This document shows positions 17,734 through 24,606 of a stretch of DNA of 64,000 bases, piece after piece; position 1 is the first letter of the stretch, and each line of letters begins with the position of its first letter. The stretch spans positions 62,001 through 126,000 of the forward strand of contig SCSX01000033.1 of NCBI GenBank assembly GCA_004297825.1, read 5' to 3'. Source of the stretch: Spirochaetota bacterium (GTDB lineage Bacteria > Spirochaetota > UBA4802 > UBA5368). Below the pieces are notes generated by a model. The model was not told where the DNA came from, did no database searches, and worked only from the letters and a program-made list of their open reading frames with translations. A program made the translations under genes and the position numbers.

Positions 17734-17862
17734 GAAGAATATCCCCCTTGCCCGGCGTTGCGCCCGGCAGGAGGTGATATCGGCCCCCGCAAATTATCCT
17801 TGCCCTCCCCGGACCATGCCGGTATACTTCACCAGTCAACGCTCGTAATGCCATCGTTATCA

Positions 17863-17968
17863 GACTTGTTGCGAACTTATTTATTAACGGGGTATAAGGG
17901 GCGGAGCCCCCTAGAAAGCCCCTACAGGGGTTCCCTGCGAGTGCGCGCCGGTAGTTTCGCAACTTGTC
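17863..17968. repeat. MITE-like element with terminal inverted repeats
   Basis: Imperfect terminal repeats, GACTTGTTGCGAACT (17863-17877) and the complement of AGTTTCGCAACTTGTC (17953-17968), share GAC..GTTGCGAA..CT. They enclose AT-rich DNA and two strong hairpins, AGGGGC-GGAG-CCCCCT (17897-17912) and GCCCC-TACA-GGGGT (about 17919-17931). Short non-coding elements of this build are often non-autonomous transposons. Only one copy is in the window, so mobility is unproven. Confidence 0.5.
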
Positions 17969-18019
17969 AATTGCTCTCTGTACAACAAATACATATATTC
18001 TTACTAGCGGGAAAAACCT

Positions 18020-19102
18020 ATGAATGATTTCAATGAATTTGTTCGGGAATTATCCCAGGGCTTCATCTCCTACAAGACGCTCACCCAGCTTATACCGTTG
18101 CCCATCCTCATCCTGCTGATCATCTTCATCATGATCGCCGTCGTGGTGGTCTACCTCCGCGTCAATATCCGCAGGGAGGAGGGACGCATCGAGACGAACG
18201 CGGAGCGCATTCGCATCCGCGGCATGCAGCGCGGGCTCACCAGGTACCAGATGCAGATCCTGGTACGCATCGCCGAGATCCGGAACCTGGCGGAATCGGC
18301 CCAGGTCCTGAACGATCCAGCCTTCTTCGAGCAAGCGGTCGGGGGATTCCTGGAAAAGGCGCGCAGGCTGGAGGACAAAGACGTCCCGCTGGAATCGATC
18401 TGCAAGGACATCGTCATCACCCACGAAAAGCTCTACTACCTCGCCGAGGTGCGCAAGCCGCTGGCCGCGATGTCCGAGATCGAAGCGAACAGGTTGATGT
18501 ACCTCACCACCGACGAGGGTTATTTCGACATCGGAAAAATCACGGACAAGAACGAGGCCGGTCTCGTCATCCAGCTCCTGGGCGGCAACAAAACCGCCGG
18601 GGGGTTCGCGCCCGGGACGCCCGTGCGCTGCTACCTGTGGCGCAGCGGCGACGGGGGATACGCCTTCACGTCGCCGGTCGCGAAGGTCACGGGGACCGTG
18701 GTCGAGATCGCGATGCCCCCGGCATTCGAGCACGTCGAGGCCGACCATTTTCCCTTCATCGACGTGAACGTGCCCTGCACCATCCTGTCACCGGAGGCCG
18801 TGCCCGTGGAGGGGGAAAAGCCGATGCAATTAGACGGGCTCATTTTCAAGCTCGACGAGAACGAGGCCGTGATCCGCACCAACCAGAAGCTCCAGTTCAA
18901 CATACCCTACACGCTCGAGTTCAAGATGGAGGACTTCAAGATCAAGGCCGCGAGCCGTATCATGCGGGACATTTATTTCAAGGACCGCACCGTCTATTAT
19001 TACAACGTGCGGTTTACTGAGATATCGAGCGCGGCCCGGGCCATCATACGCAACTATATAATCGATCGCCGGACGGCGCCGGGCGCGCCCCAGCCGGCCT
19101 GA
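18020..19102 (+). CDS. Membrane-anchored PilZ-like protein after motAB
   Basis: A 360-residue protein: one transmembrane helix at about 26-48 (LPILILLIIFIMIAVVVVYL), a helical region (about 55-160), and two beta-rich halves resembling a YcgR-type PilZN domain (about 165-245) and a PilZ domain (about 245-350; VNVPCTIL, LDGLIFKLDENEAVI, YYNVRFTEIS). PilZ proteins bind c-di-GMP and brake flagella. The usual RxxxR c-di-GMP motif is not visible at the expected site (HVEADHFPFIDVNVP). It follows motB by about 290 bp across the MITE-like element. The PilZ link is by fold pattern and context. Confidence 0.6.
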   Translation: MNDFNEFVRELSQGFISYKTLTQLIPLPILILLIIFIMIAVVVVYLRVNIRREEGRIETNAERIRIRGMQRGLTRYQMQILVRIAEIRNLAESAQVLNDPAFFEQAVGGFLEKARRLEDKDVPLESICKDIVITHEKLYYLAEVRKPLAAMSEIEANRLMYLTTDEGYFDIGKITDKNEAGLVIQLLGGNKTAGGFAPGTPVRCYLWRSGDGGYAFTSPVAKVTGTVVEIAMPPAFEHVEADHFPFIDVNVPCTILSPEAVPVEGEKPMQLDGLIFKLDENEAVIRTNQKLQFNIPYTLEFKMEDFKIKAASRIMRDIYFKDRTVYYYNVRFTEISSAARAIIRNYIIDRRTAPGAPQPA

Positions 19103-19184
19103 CAGCCCGTCCACCGGCGAAGACCGCCCGGGCGACACGGGCCGCCCACGGCGGCACGTGACCCAGGGCGTCTTGCGGGGCCGG

Positions 19185-19553
19185 CTACTTCTTTTCCAGC
19201 ACGAAGCTTTTATCGAAAGACCCCCAGGTGTTCGATTTCACCCCGTTTTTCTCGGCTCCCTTGTATTCCTTCAGGCCGGGCTTCATGAGGACGCGCACCA
19301 TGCCGCCTTCCGCCTTGAGCACCCCCGCGTGAATCGCCGCGGCGCAGACCGCCGAATCCTCGGTATACGTATCGATGCCCCACACCGAGCCCGTGGTGCA
19401 GTTCGCGGGGCATTTCGCGATGAACGAGGAGCCCACGGCGATCTTGAGATCCTTCGCGCTCTGTCCGCATTTCATTTCGACGGTCGTTTCCCCCTTGCAG
19501 GCGAACGCGGCCGCGAGGGCCACGACCATTACTGCGATCACTGCGTGTTTCAT
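19185..19553 (-). CDS. LCCL-domain lipoprotein
   Basis: A 122-residue lipoprotein: signal peptide with lipobox AFAC (Cys at residue 19), then an almost pure LCCL domain with CPANC, VWGIDTYTEDSAVCAAAIHAG, GVKSNTWGSFDKSF and Cys in the expected places for two disulfides. LCCL domains are best known from animal secreted proteins (cochlin, Limulus factor C) and occur sparsely in bacteria. The domain is probably displayed outside the cytoplasm. It is convergent with the PilZ-like gene and has no operon partner. The ligand is unknown. Confidence 0.82.
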   Translation of the reverse strand: MKHAVIAVMVVALAAAFACKGETTVEMKCGQSAKDLKIAVGSSFIAKCPANCTTGSVWGIDTYTEDSAVCAAAIHAGVLKAEGGMVRVLMKPGLKEYKGAEKNGVKSNTWGSFDKSFVLEKK

Positions 19554-19653
19554 ACTACCTCCCGTGATACATAGATTTAAAATCCCGGTCTGAATACGAC
19601 GCCCTCCCGCCTGGAAGGAACGAGTACGCGTTGAACTGAAATCCGCCCCGCTC

Positions 19654-19683
19654 TCCGCGGTACGCGGAATTCATTTTTTTTAG
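19654..19683 (+). terminator. Terminator-like hairpin
   Basis: TCCGCG-GTA-CGCGGA forms a 6-bp stem and is followed by ATTCATTTTTTTTAG. It fits a weak rho-independent terminator on the plus strand, but no plus-strand gene lies close upstream except the PilZ-like gene 550 bp away. Confidence 0.35.
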
Positions 19684-19894
19684 CGCTTCGGCGATTTCCG
19701 TCCTTTACGATCCGGTCGGATACAACTGCCGACTCTTATGTCAGATTGCTGCGATCCCGTCACCAGGGTTCCCACGGAGTCTTTCGCGAAAGGCAGGAAT
19801 TCTATTTATGTGGTGTTTCCGCACGAATACGGAACCCCAAACGCTTTTCTAATGTACATCCGAATACACGGGTAGACAAGCTTTTTTGCGAAAC

Positions 19895-19920
19895 CCGGTA
19901 CGCGTGTGACACGGTACCGG
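19895..19920 (+). other. Strong leader hairpin
   Basis: CCGGTAC-G-CGTG-TGA-CACG-GTACCGG folds into an 11-bp stem with one bulged G and a 3-nt loop, about 195 bp before the HAD start. It could be a structured 5' leader or an old terminator; no T-run follows. Confidence 0.45.
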
Positions 19921-20114
19921 CCTGGAATGAGGAGAAAATATCGGCCCCGGCTAATGCCCTCCCGGCGCGCGGCGCACCGAAATTCCTCCGGCCGGAACGT
20001 CGCCTTCTTCGGGCTAAAAATGCTTGTGCTGGGGAGGCGGGACCATTACGGTGTGCACGCCAAAAGCGGACCCTGTCGGCACGACCGGGTGACCGCATGG
20101 GAAAGGATAAAACC

Positions 20115-20765
20115 ATGACCGAGAGCTCAACGATCGACCGTATCGTCTTTTGCGACTTCGACGGGACAATCACCGCCGAAGAAACCTTCGTCTCTATGTT
20201 CTACACGTTCAATCCCGAGCTGTTCAAGAAGATCGGCAACGATGCCGCCCAGGGAAGGATCACCCTGCGCGAGGCGGTATGCATGATCCTGGAATCCCTG
20301 GAATCGAGCACGCTGCCGAAAATCCGGGAGTTCGTGCGCGCGAAACCGCTGCGCCCGGGGTTCCCGGAATTCCTGGGCTTCCTGGAGGAGCGCGACATCC
20401 CCTTCGTCATAATCTCCGGGGGATTGCGCGCCATGATCGAGGCGCGCCTCGATGGCTTCCTTTCAAGGGTGCACGCGGTATACGCGATCGACCTGGACGA
20501 TTCGGGCGAGTACTTGAAGCCGCATTCCGATTACCAGGGCGGGACCGAGATGGTTGCGAAATCCATGATCATGGAAGGCTACAACGCCCGGCGGCCCGTG
20601 GCGATCGGGGACGGCATCACGGATTACGCGATGGCGCTGCGCGCCCCCGTCGTATTCGCGCGGGACCACCTGGCGCAGCACATGGAAAAGCACGGAAGGC
20701 CCTATATCCCGTGGAACGATTTCTTCGACATCATGGCGCGGCTGCGCGAGATGTGGGGGGAATGA
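20115..20765 (+). CDS. HAD-family phosphatase, MtnX-like
   Basis: A 216-residue HAD hydrolase. Motif I is FCDFDGTIT near residues 12-20 (Asp nucleophile, second Asp two residues on), motif II Ser in VIISGGL, and motif III/IV IGDGITDYAMAL near the C-terminus. The family resembles MtnX (2-hydroxy-3-keto-5-methylthiopentenyl-1-phosphate phosphatase of methionine salvage) or phosphoserine phosphatase-like HAD-IB proteins. No other methionine-salvage gene is next to it, so the substrate is open. AAAGGA precedes the ATG chosen here; an upstream ATG six codons earlier is possible. Confidence 0.75.
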   Translation: MTESSTIDRIVFCDFDGTITAEETFVSMFYTFNPELFKKIGNDAAQGRITLREAVCMILESLESSTLPKIREFVRAKPLRPGFPEFLGFLEERDIPFVIISGGLRAMIEARLDGFLSRVHAVYAIDLDDSGEYLKPHSDYQGGTEMVAKSMIMEGYNARRPVAIGDGITDYAMALRAPVVFARDHLAQHMEKHGRPYIPWNDFFDIMARLREMWGE

Positions 20766-20812
20766 GGCGCCCGCCGGGGCGGCCGCGCACGGCCCCCCGG
20801 ATGCGCGGCCCG

Positions 20813-21211
20813 TTACGGTTTGTATATCAGCGAGGCGATGATCCCCCCGATGACGAACTGTACCATGCCGTACAGGAACCAGTAAAGCGCGAGTGAGAAC
20901 GGTATGGGGTACATCGCGTACTGCCCGAACATTCCCACGACATACATGAACAGCCCGGCGACTATCCCGAACCGGACCCCCTCCATGATCCCCTTGCCCT
21001 CATAGCCCTTCACGAAAATATAGGTGAAGGTGAGCGCGAGCACGACTCCCCCCAGGTAAAAGATCCACATGTACGACATCATATCGGGACGCCAGAGCCC
21101 TGACAGCCCCTTGTAGATGTCGGACATTATAAGCCCGTGGAAGATAAAATCGAGCACCTGGAACGCCACGAAGACCGCGGCGCTCGCGAAGAGATACTTT
21201 TTTACGTTCAT
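20813..21211 (-). CDS. Four-helix small membrane protein, unknown
   Basis: A 132-residue protein with about four hydrophobic segments (residues 5-25, 44-66, 78-97 and 104-127). A DIYKGLSGLWRPDMMSYMW loop lies between the first two. I recognise no family beyond the general pattern of small integral membrane proteins. The ATG at 21211 has a GGGGGG run 5 nt upstream, while an in-frame GTG five codons earlier lacks a site. It is convergent with the HAD gene and downstream of the URO-D-like gene. Confidence 0.68.
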   Translation of the reverse strand: MNVKKYLFASAAVFVAFQVLDFIFHGLIMSDIYKGLSGLWRPDMMSYMWIFYLGGVVLALTFTYIFVKGYEGKGIMEGVRFGIVAGLFMYVVGMFGQYAMYPIPFSLALYWFLYGMVQFVIGGIIASLIYKP

Positions 21212-21307
21212 TGTGCCCCCCTGCACGTGAGTAGTAAAATATACTTACCGGCCGCGGCGCATTCAATGGGGTCCGATATTTCTTACGGGCGGCCGGCGCA
21301 CATTCCC

Positions 21308-22399
21308 CTAAGGCCTGCTCCATTTCCCGACGAGCGCGAGCAGATCGTCCGCCTCCTGCTGGGAATCGCACCTGGTCGTCATGAAAACCCCCTTCGCCGA
21401 TACGCGCCCGAGTATCTTTTCTATCTCGCGCGGGTTTACGTCCAGGAGCACCAGGCATTTCCCGCGCCGCTGGATCTTCTCGTACAGGGGAAACCACTTG
21501 TCGTGCGCGACCGACGATTCCGGAACGCCCGTGTCCCCGGGCACCCACTGAATGCCGTGGATCTTCCCGATATCCAGGATCGAGTCGATGTATTTCACCG
21601 CGTCGGGACCGTCCAGGTGGTATATGGCCCTGTCGAGCGCCCGGGCCTCCCTCTCGATCGAGGGCATCACGTAACGATCGAAGAGCGCCGGTGACAGGTT
21701 CGCGCTGAAATCGCATTGCAGGGGATACCACCTGCCCTCCAGGTAGAGCGGGATCCATGCCGTCATCCCGGCCCCGCCGCGCGCGATAATTTTATAGAGC
21801 TCGTCGAAGCCCTGCATCCAGGCCGTGTCGATCTCCTCCCCGAGCCTCACCACCTCCTCCGGGCAATCGATAAGGTCGTAGATGAGCTCCTGGGTCCCAC
21901 GCAGGGACACCGCGATGTCGAAGCAGCCTCCCAGGTCCGTCATGCCCACGACGTGACGACCCGGCGCGTGCTCCGCGTACCGCGCGGTCATATCCATCAG
22001 GGCCTTCCACAGGGGGTGCTCACGATCGAGCGCGAGCGGCGCGCGCGAGGCCCAGTCCGCAAGGACAGGCACCTTCCCGAACCAGACGGTGTCGGGCTGG
22101 AGGGTATAATCGGCGCCCAGGAGTGCCGCGACGACGCCCGGCCCCAGGTAGGGCGAGGTGACAGGAAGCGCGTCGCCTCCCAGGTATCCGTAGCAGAAGG
22201 CGAACTCGTAGGTGCGCAGCGCGAGCTCAGGGTCCGTCCATTGCTGGACCAGGTCCCGCGGCTCCTTAAGCTCGATCGAGGTCGGGAGCGGTTCCGCGCG
22301 CGGCGCGGTCACCGATATGCAGCAGCGGTCGAGCATATCGCATTCCCAGAAGGCCTGGAAGCGTCCCTTCGTCTTTTCCCAGTCGCCGTTATAGATCAT
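21308..22399 (-). CDS. URO-D superfamily protein
   Basis: A 363-residue protein of the uroporphyrinogen decarboxylase/methyltransferase superfamily, seen in DLGGCFDIAVSLRG, FDRYVMPSIEREARALDRAI, YHLDGPDAVKYIDSILDI and the closing DVNPREIEKILGRVSAKGVF. True HemE signatures are missing, so it is more like the MtaA/CmuA-type or uncharacterised members that move methyl groups with corrinoid proteins. No corrinoid protein gene is adjacent. It is divergent from the TetR-family gene, whose product may regulate it. Substrate unknown. Confidence 0.72.
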   Translation of the reverse strand: MIYNGDWEKTKGRFQAFWECDMLDRCCISVTAPRAEPLPTSIELKEPRDLVQQWTDPELALRTYEFAFCYGYLGGDALPVTSPYLGPGVVAALLGADYTLQPDTVWFGKVPVLADWASRAPLALDREHPLWKALMDMTARYAEHAPGRHVVGMTDLGGCFDIAVSLRGTQELIYDLIDCPEEVVRLGEEIDTAWMQGFDELYKIIARGGAGMTAWIPLYLEGRWYPLQCDFSANLSPALFDRYVMPSIEREARALDRAIYHLDGPDAVKYIDSILDIGKIHGIQWVPGDTGVPESSVAHDKWFPLYEKIQRRGKCLVLLDVNPREIEKILGRVSAKGVFMTTRCDSQQEADDLLALVGKWSRP

Positions 22400-22564
22400 G
22401 TATCACCTCGCGTGCAGCGGTCGTCCCGGCCGCGGACTTTTCAAGCACCGGGCGCCACCATATCCGACACGGTGCGGAATCGCAAGGAGTATTCGGGAAA
22501 TCTGCCGGCGGAATCGGCCCCGCGCCATGGAAAACTGCTTGACCGGGAGAATAAATTAGAATAT

Positions 22565-22581
22565 TTGACTATTGAGGTCAA
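22565..22581. promoter_or_regulatory. Candidate TetR operator
   Basis: TTGAC-N7-GTCAA is a perfect inverted repeat that overlaps the GAGG ribosome-binding site and lies 8 bp before the TetR-family ATG, in the divergent space shared with the URO-D-like gene. Position and symmetry fit an autoregulatory operator. Confidence 0.5.
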
Positions 22582-22588
22582 TTATTCA

Positions 22589-23170
22589 ATGTCACGCGAC
22601 GACAGGGAAAAGGAGATTCTGCGGGCCGCGCTGGGTCTTTTTGCGCGGTTTGGCTACCGGAAAACGGCTGTGGAGGACGTCGCGCGCGAGACGGGTATGA
22701 CCAAGGGCAACGTGTATTTCTACGTACGCGACAAGCGCGACCTCTATGAAAAGGCGGTCGGTAACGCCCTCATCGAATGGCGGGATTCCGTGGCGGCCGC
22801 GGTGGAGTGCGAGACCGGCGCCGTGAAGCGGTTCCGCGTCATGGCGCGGCGCTCGTTCGAATACCTGTCGGGCCGCCCCGACCTCAGGAAGATACTCGAA
22901 GAGGACCGCGGCATTTTCACCCTCTCCGCCGGCGAGGACCGGTTCCGTGAGATTAACGAGGGGGCGATGGGGATACTGCGTTCCATCCTGGAACAGGGTA
23001 TCCGCGAGAAGACATTTCGCCGCATAGACGTCCCGCACACTACCGAGCTCATTTTCTCAATTTACATAATGTTTCTCATCAAGGCGTACGTGAAGTCGGA
23101 GGGGAGCAGCGTCCTGAAAATGTTCGAAGAAGGGCTCGACATTATACTGCGCGGACTGTTGAGAAAATAG
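22589..23170 (+). CDS. TetR-family transcriptional regulator
   Basis: A 193-residue regulator with a typical N-terminal TetR helix-turn-helix (ILRAALGLFARFGYRKTAVE, then DVARETGMTKGNVYFYVRDK) and a helical ligand-binding C-terminal half. It should bind a palindromic operator and release it on binding a small ligand. The start is ATG 22589 with GAGG about 11 nt upstream; an upstream open extension is shadow sequence. It is divergent from the URO-D-like gene and lies ahead of a small membrane protein across a 48-bp palindrome. The ligand is unknown. Confidence 0.88.
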   Translation: MSRDDREKEILRAALGLFARFGYRKTAVEDVARETGMTKGNVYFYVRDKRDLYEKAVGNALIEWRDSVAAAVECETGAVKRFRVMARRSFEYLSGRPDLRKILEEDRGIFTLSAGEDRFREINEGAMGILRSILEQGIREKTFRRIDVPHTTELIFSIYIMFLIKAYVKSEGSSVLKMFEEGLDIILRGLLRK

Positions 23171-23225
23171 ATTCCAGGAGCAATGCCCTGGACGCGGGCG
23201 TCTTTCAATGGAGATGAGGAGATAA

Positions 23226-23273
23226 CGGTCCCGATGAAGGCGCGGATTCGAATCCGCGCCTTCATCGGGACCG
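23226..23273. repeat. 48-bp perfect palindrome
   Basis: Bases 23226-23249 are exactly the reverse complement of 23250-23273 with no spacer; the centre is ATTCGAAT. As RNA it would form a very long stem that could end tetR transcription, although no T-run follows. A perfect palindrome of this length with no loop is rare in a bacterial chromosome because replication tends to delete it. Confidence 0.9.
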
Positions 23274-23302
23274 CGCGGCATAAAATAACAAGGAGGCACA
23301 GC

Positions 23303-23956
23303 ATGACCGAAGCGACACTCAAGGCATTGAACGGACTTCGCGACCTGTCCATGATCAAGTGGTACGTGATTCCGCTGCTCGCGATCGTATTTTACATCTA
23401 CACCCGCGAAATCAAGGAGGCGCGCAAATCCGGAAACTGGAACGCGGTTCTCGCCGGCCTGACCATTTTCGGCGTAGACTTTTTCAACGAAACCTGGAAC
23501 GGGTGGGTGATGGTGCTGTCCGGCCGCTCGGCGTTCTGGACCGCGCCCGGGGACACGGCGCTCCGGACGATGGTGGGCTGGAATATCGAAATCATGTTCA
23601 TGTTCCTGATCGTCGGTATCATTTTCTACCATTCGCTCTCGGAATCCACCGAAGAGAGGATACTGGGCCTCCCTGAAAAATGGTTCTGGGCGATCGGCTA
23701 CTCCGCGTTCTGCGTGTTCGTGGAGTGCCTGCTGAATATCGGCGGCCACCTGGTGTGGGAATATCCCTTCTGGTACCTCTCCTTCCAGGGGATATGGCTG
23801 ATATTCCTGATCGGCTATTTTCACTTCTTCTGCGCGGCGATACTCGTGATCAGCCTGAAGCAGATGAAGTCGAAACTCGTCACGCTGGGGATCATCTACG
23901 CGGTGCCGGTGATTATGAACATCATCGCGTTCTGCTTCATGGGATGGAAGTATTAA
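23303..23956 (+). CDS. Polytopic membrane protein, unknown
   Basis: A 217-residue protein with about six hydrophobic helices (residues 18-34, 47-63, 90-112, 128-146, 158-182 and 192-213) and a conserved-looking FFNETWNGWVMVLSGR loop after helix 2. Aromatic residues are abundant. I recognise no family. It starts at ATG 23303 with AAGGAGG upstream; an earlier in-frame start would lie within the palindrome. Being downstream of tetR it may be a regulated target, which is inference. Confidence 0.72.
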   Translation: MTEATLKALNGLRDLSMIKWYVIPLLAIVFYIYTREIKEARKSGNWNAVLAGLTIFGVDFFNETWNGWVMVLSGRSAFWTAPGDTALRTMVGWNIEIMFMFLIVGIIFYHSLSESTEERILGLPEKWFWAIGYSAFCVFVECLLNIGGHLVWEYPFWYLSFQGIWLIFLIGYFHFFCAAILVISLKQMKSKLVTLGIIYAVPVIMNIIAFCFMGWKY

Positions 23957-24075
23957 TTTCTGCCGATGGCTTGTTGCACGTGCGCCTTTCATGGGGGATG
24001 CGGGGGAAGATTTTGTTCATTTTTTTCACCGCTCCCGCGTAGTAATTCATAACAAGACCATGAAAGGAGGAGCGT

Positions 24076-24462
24076 ATGACAGACATCCAGGAAATCGAGG
24101 AAGGGGTGCTTATTGAGGCCGATTTTTACCCTTACCGCATCGGCAACCTGCTCAATGATATCGAGGTTCGCAACGGCAGCCTCGATATGCGGGAATTATT
24201 CAGGATGGCGGGCAATGTAATCGGGTCGCTGTGGACGCTAGGATTCATCAAGGTGATTAAAACCGGCTACAGAATGGCGGATGAAGACACCTTTGAACCG
24301 ATGTCCCACACGGTATTGAGCGATGCGGAGACCCGGGAATTCCTGAAGAATCCGGACAAGTGGGACGAGATGGATATTTTATCGGACACCCTTGCCTATG
24401 AACTGGAAATAACAGAGGATGGAAGGAACTACCTCGAGAGCGCCATTCGAACTATCCGCTGA
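24076..24462 (+). CDS. Conserved-looking cytosolic protein, unknown
   Basis: A 128-residue soluble, acidic protein (many Asp and Glu; IEEGVLIEADFYPYRIGNLL near the start). The middle (DMRELFRMAGNVIGSLWTLG, then FIKVIKTGYR) could be a winged-helix-like fold, but no family is recognised. AAAGGAGG lies 7 nt before the ATG, which strongly supports expression. It is convergent with the ELWxxDGT-repeat gene, with a strong hairpin between the two. Confidence 0.7.
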   Translation: MTDIQEIEEGVLIEADFYPYRIGNLLNDIEVRNGSLDMRELFRMAGNVIGSLWTLGFIKVIKTGYRMADEDTFEPMSHTVLSDAETREFLKNPDKWDEMDILSDTLAYELEITEDGRNYLESAIRTIR

Positions 24463-24477
24463 ACGGGACACAAGCCT

Positions 24478-24511
24478 GCCGGGGGCCGGGGCTTGTCGCC
24501 AGGCCCCCGGC
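24478..24511. terminator. GC-rich hairpin between convergent genes
   Basis: GCCGGGGGCC (24478-24487) pairs perfectly with GGCCCCCGGC (24502-24511) around a 14-nt loop, and an overlapping ACAAGCC/GGCTTGT pair offers an alternative fold. Without a T-run it is less certain, but its place between two converging genes fits a bidirectional stop. Confidence 0.5.
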
Positions 24512-24606
24512 ATCATCGGTCTGCTTGAATGCGGCCGCCACAATCCTGGACGTCAATCCCCAGGATGAAGAACCGGCCCAACTGCGGAAGGCTCGCGCAA
24601 TGGCAA

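Larger units (their letters stand above)
19554..20114. other. Intergenic leader of the HAD gene
   Basis: A non-coding 560-bp stretch. It holds a terminator-like hairpin at 19654-19668 and an 11-bp bulged hairpin at 19895-19920 (described separately), TCCGGCCGGA at 19987-19996, and an AT-leaning region around 19790-19880. No convincing protein is seen on either strand, although an in-frame open extension of the HAD gene runs back to 19746. Confidence 0.5.

Noticed and set aside
21716-22588. N-terminal extension of the TetR gene (open frame back to 21716)
   Set aside because: The extension is antisense to the URO-D-like gene and crosses a candidate operator; the TetR fold starts at 22589.
23244-23258. 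T-arm-like GGATTCGAATCC suggesting a tRNA end
   Set aside because: It is the centre of the 48-bp palindrome, and no acceptor, D or anticodon arm can be folded around it.
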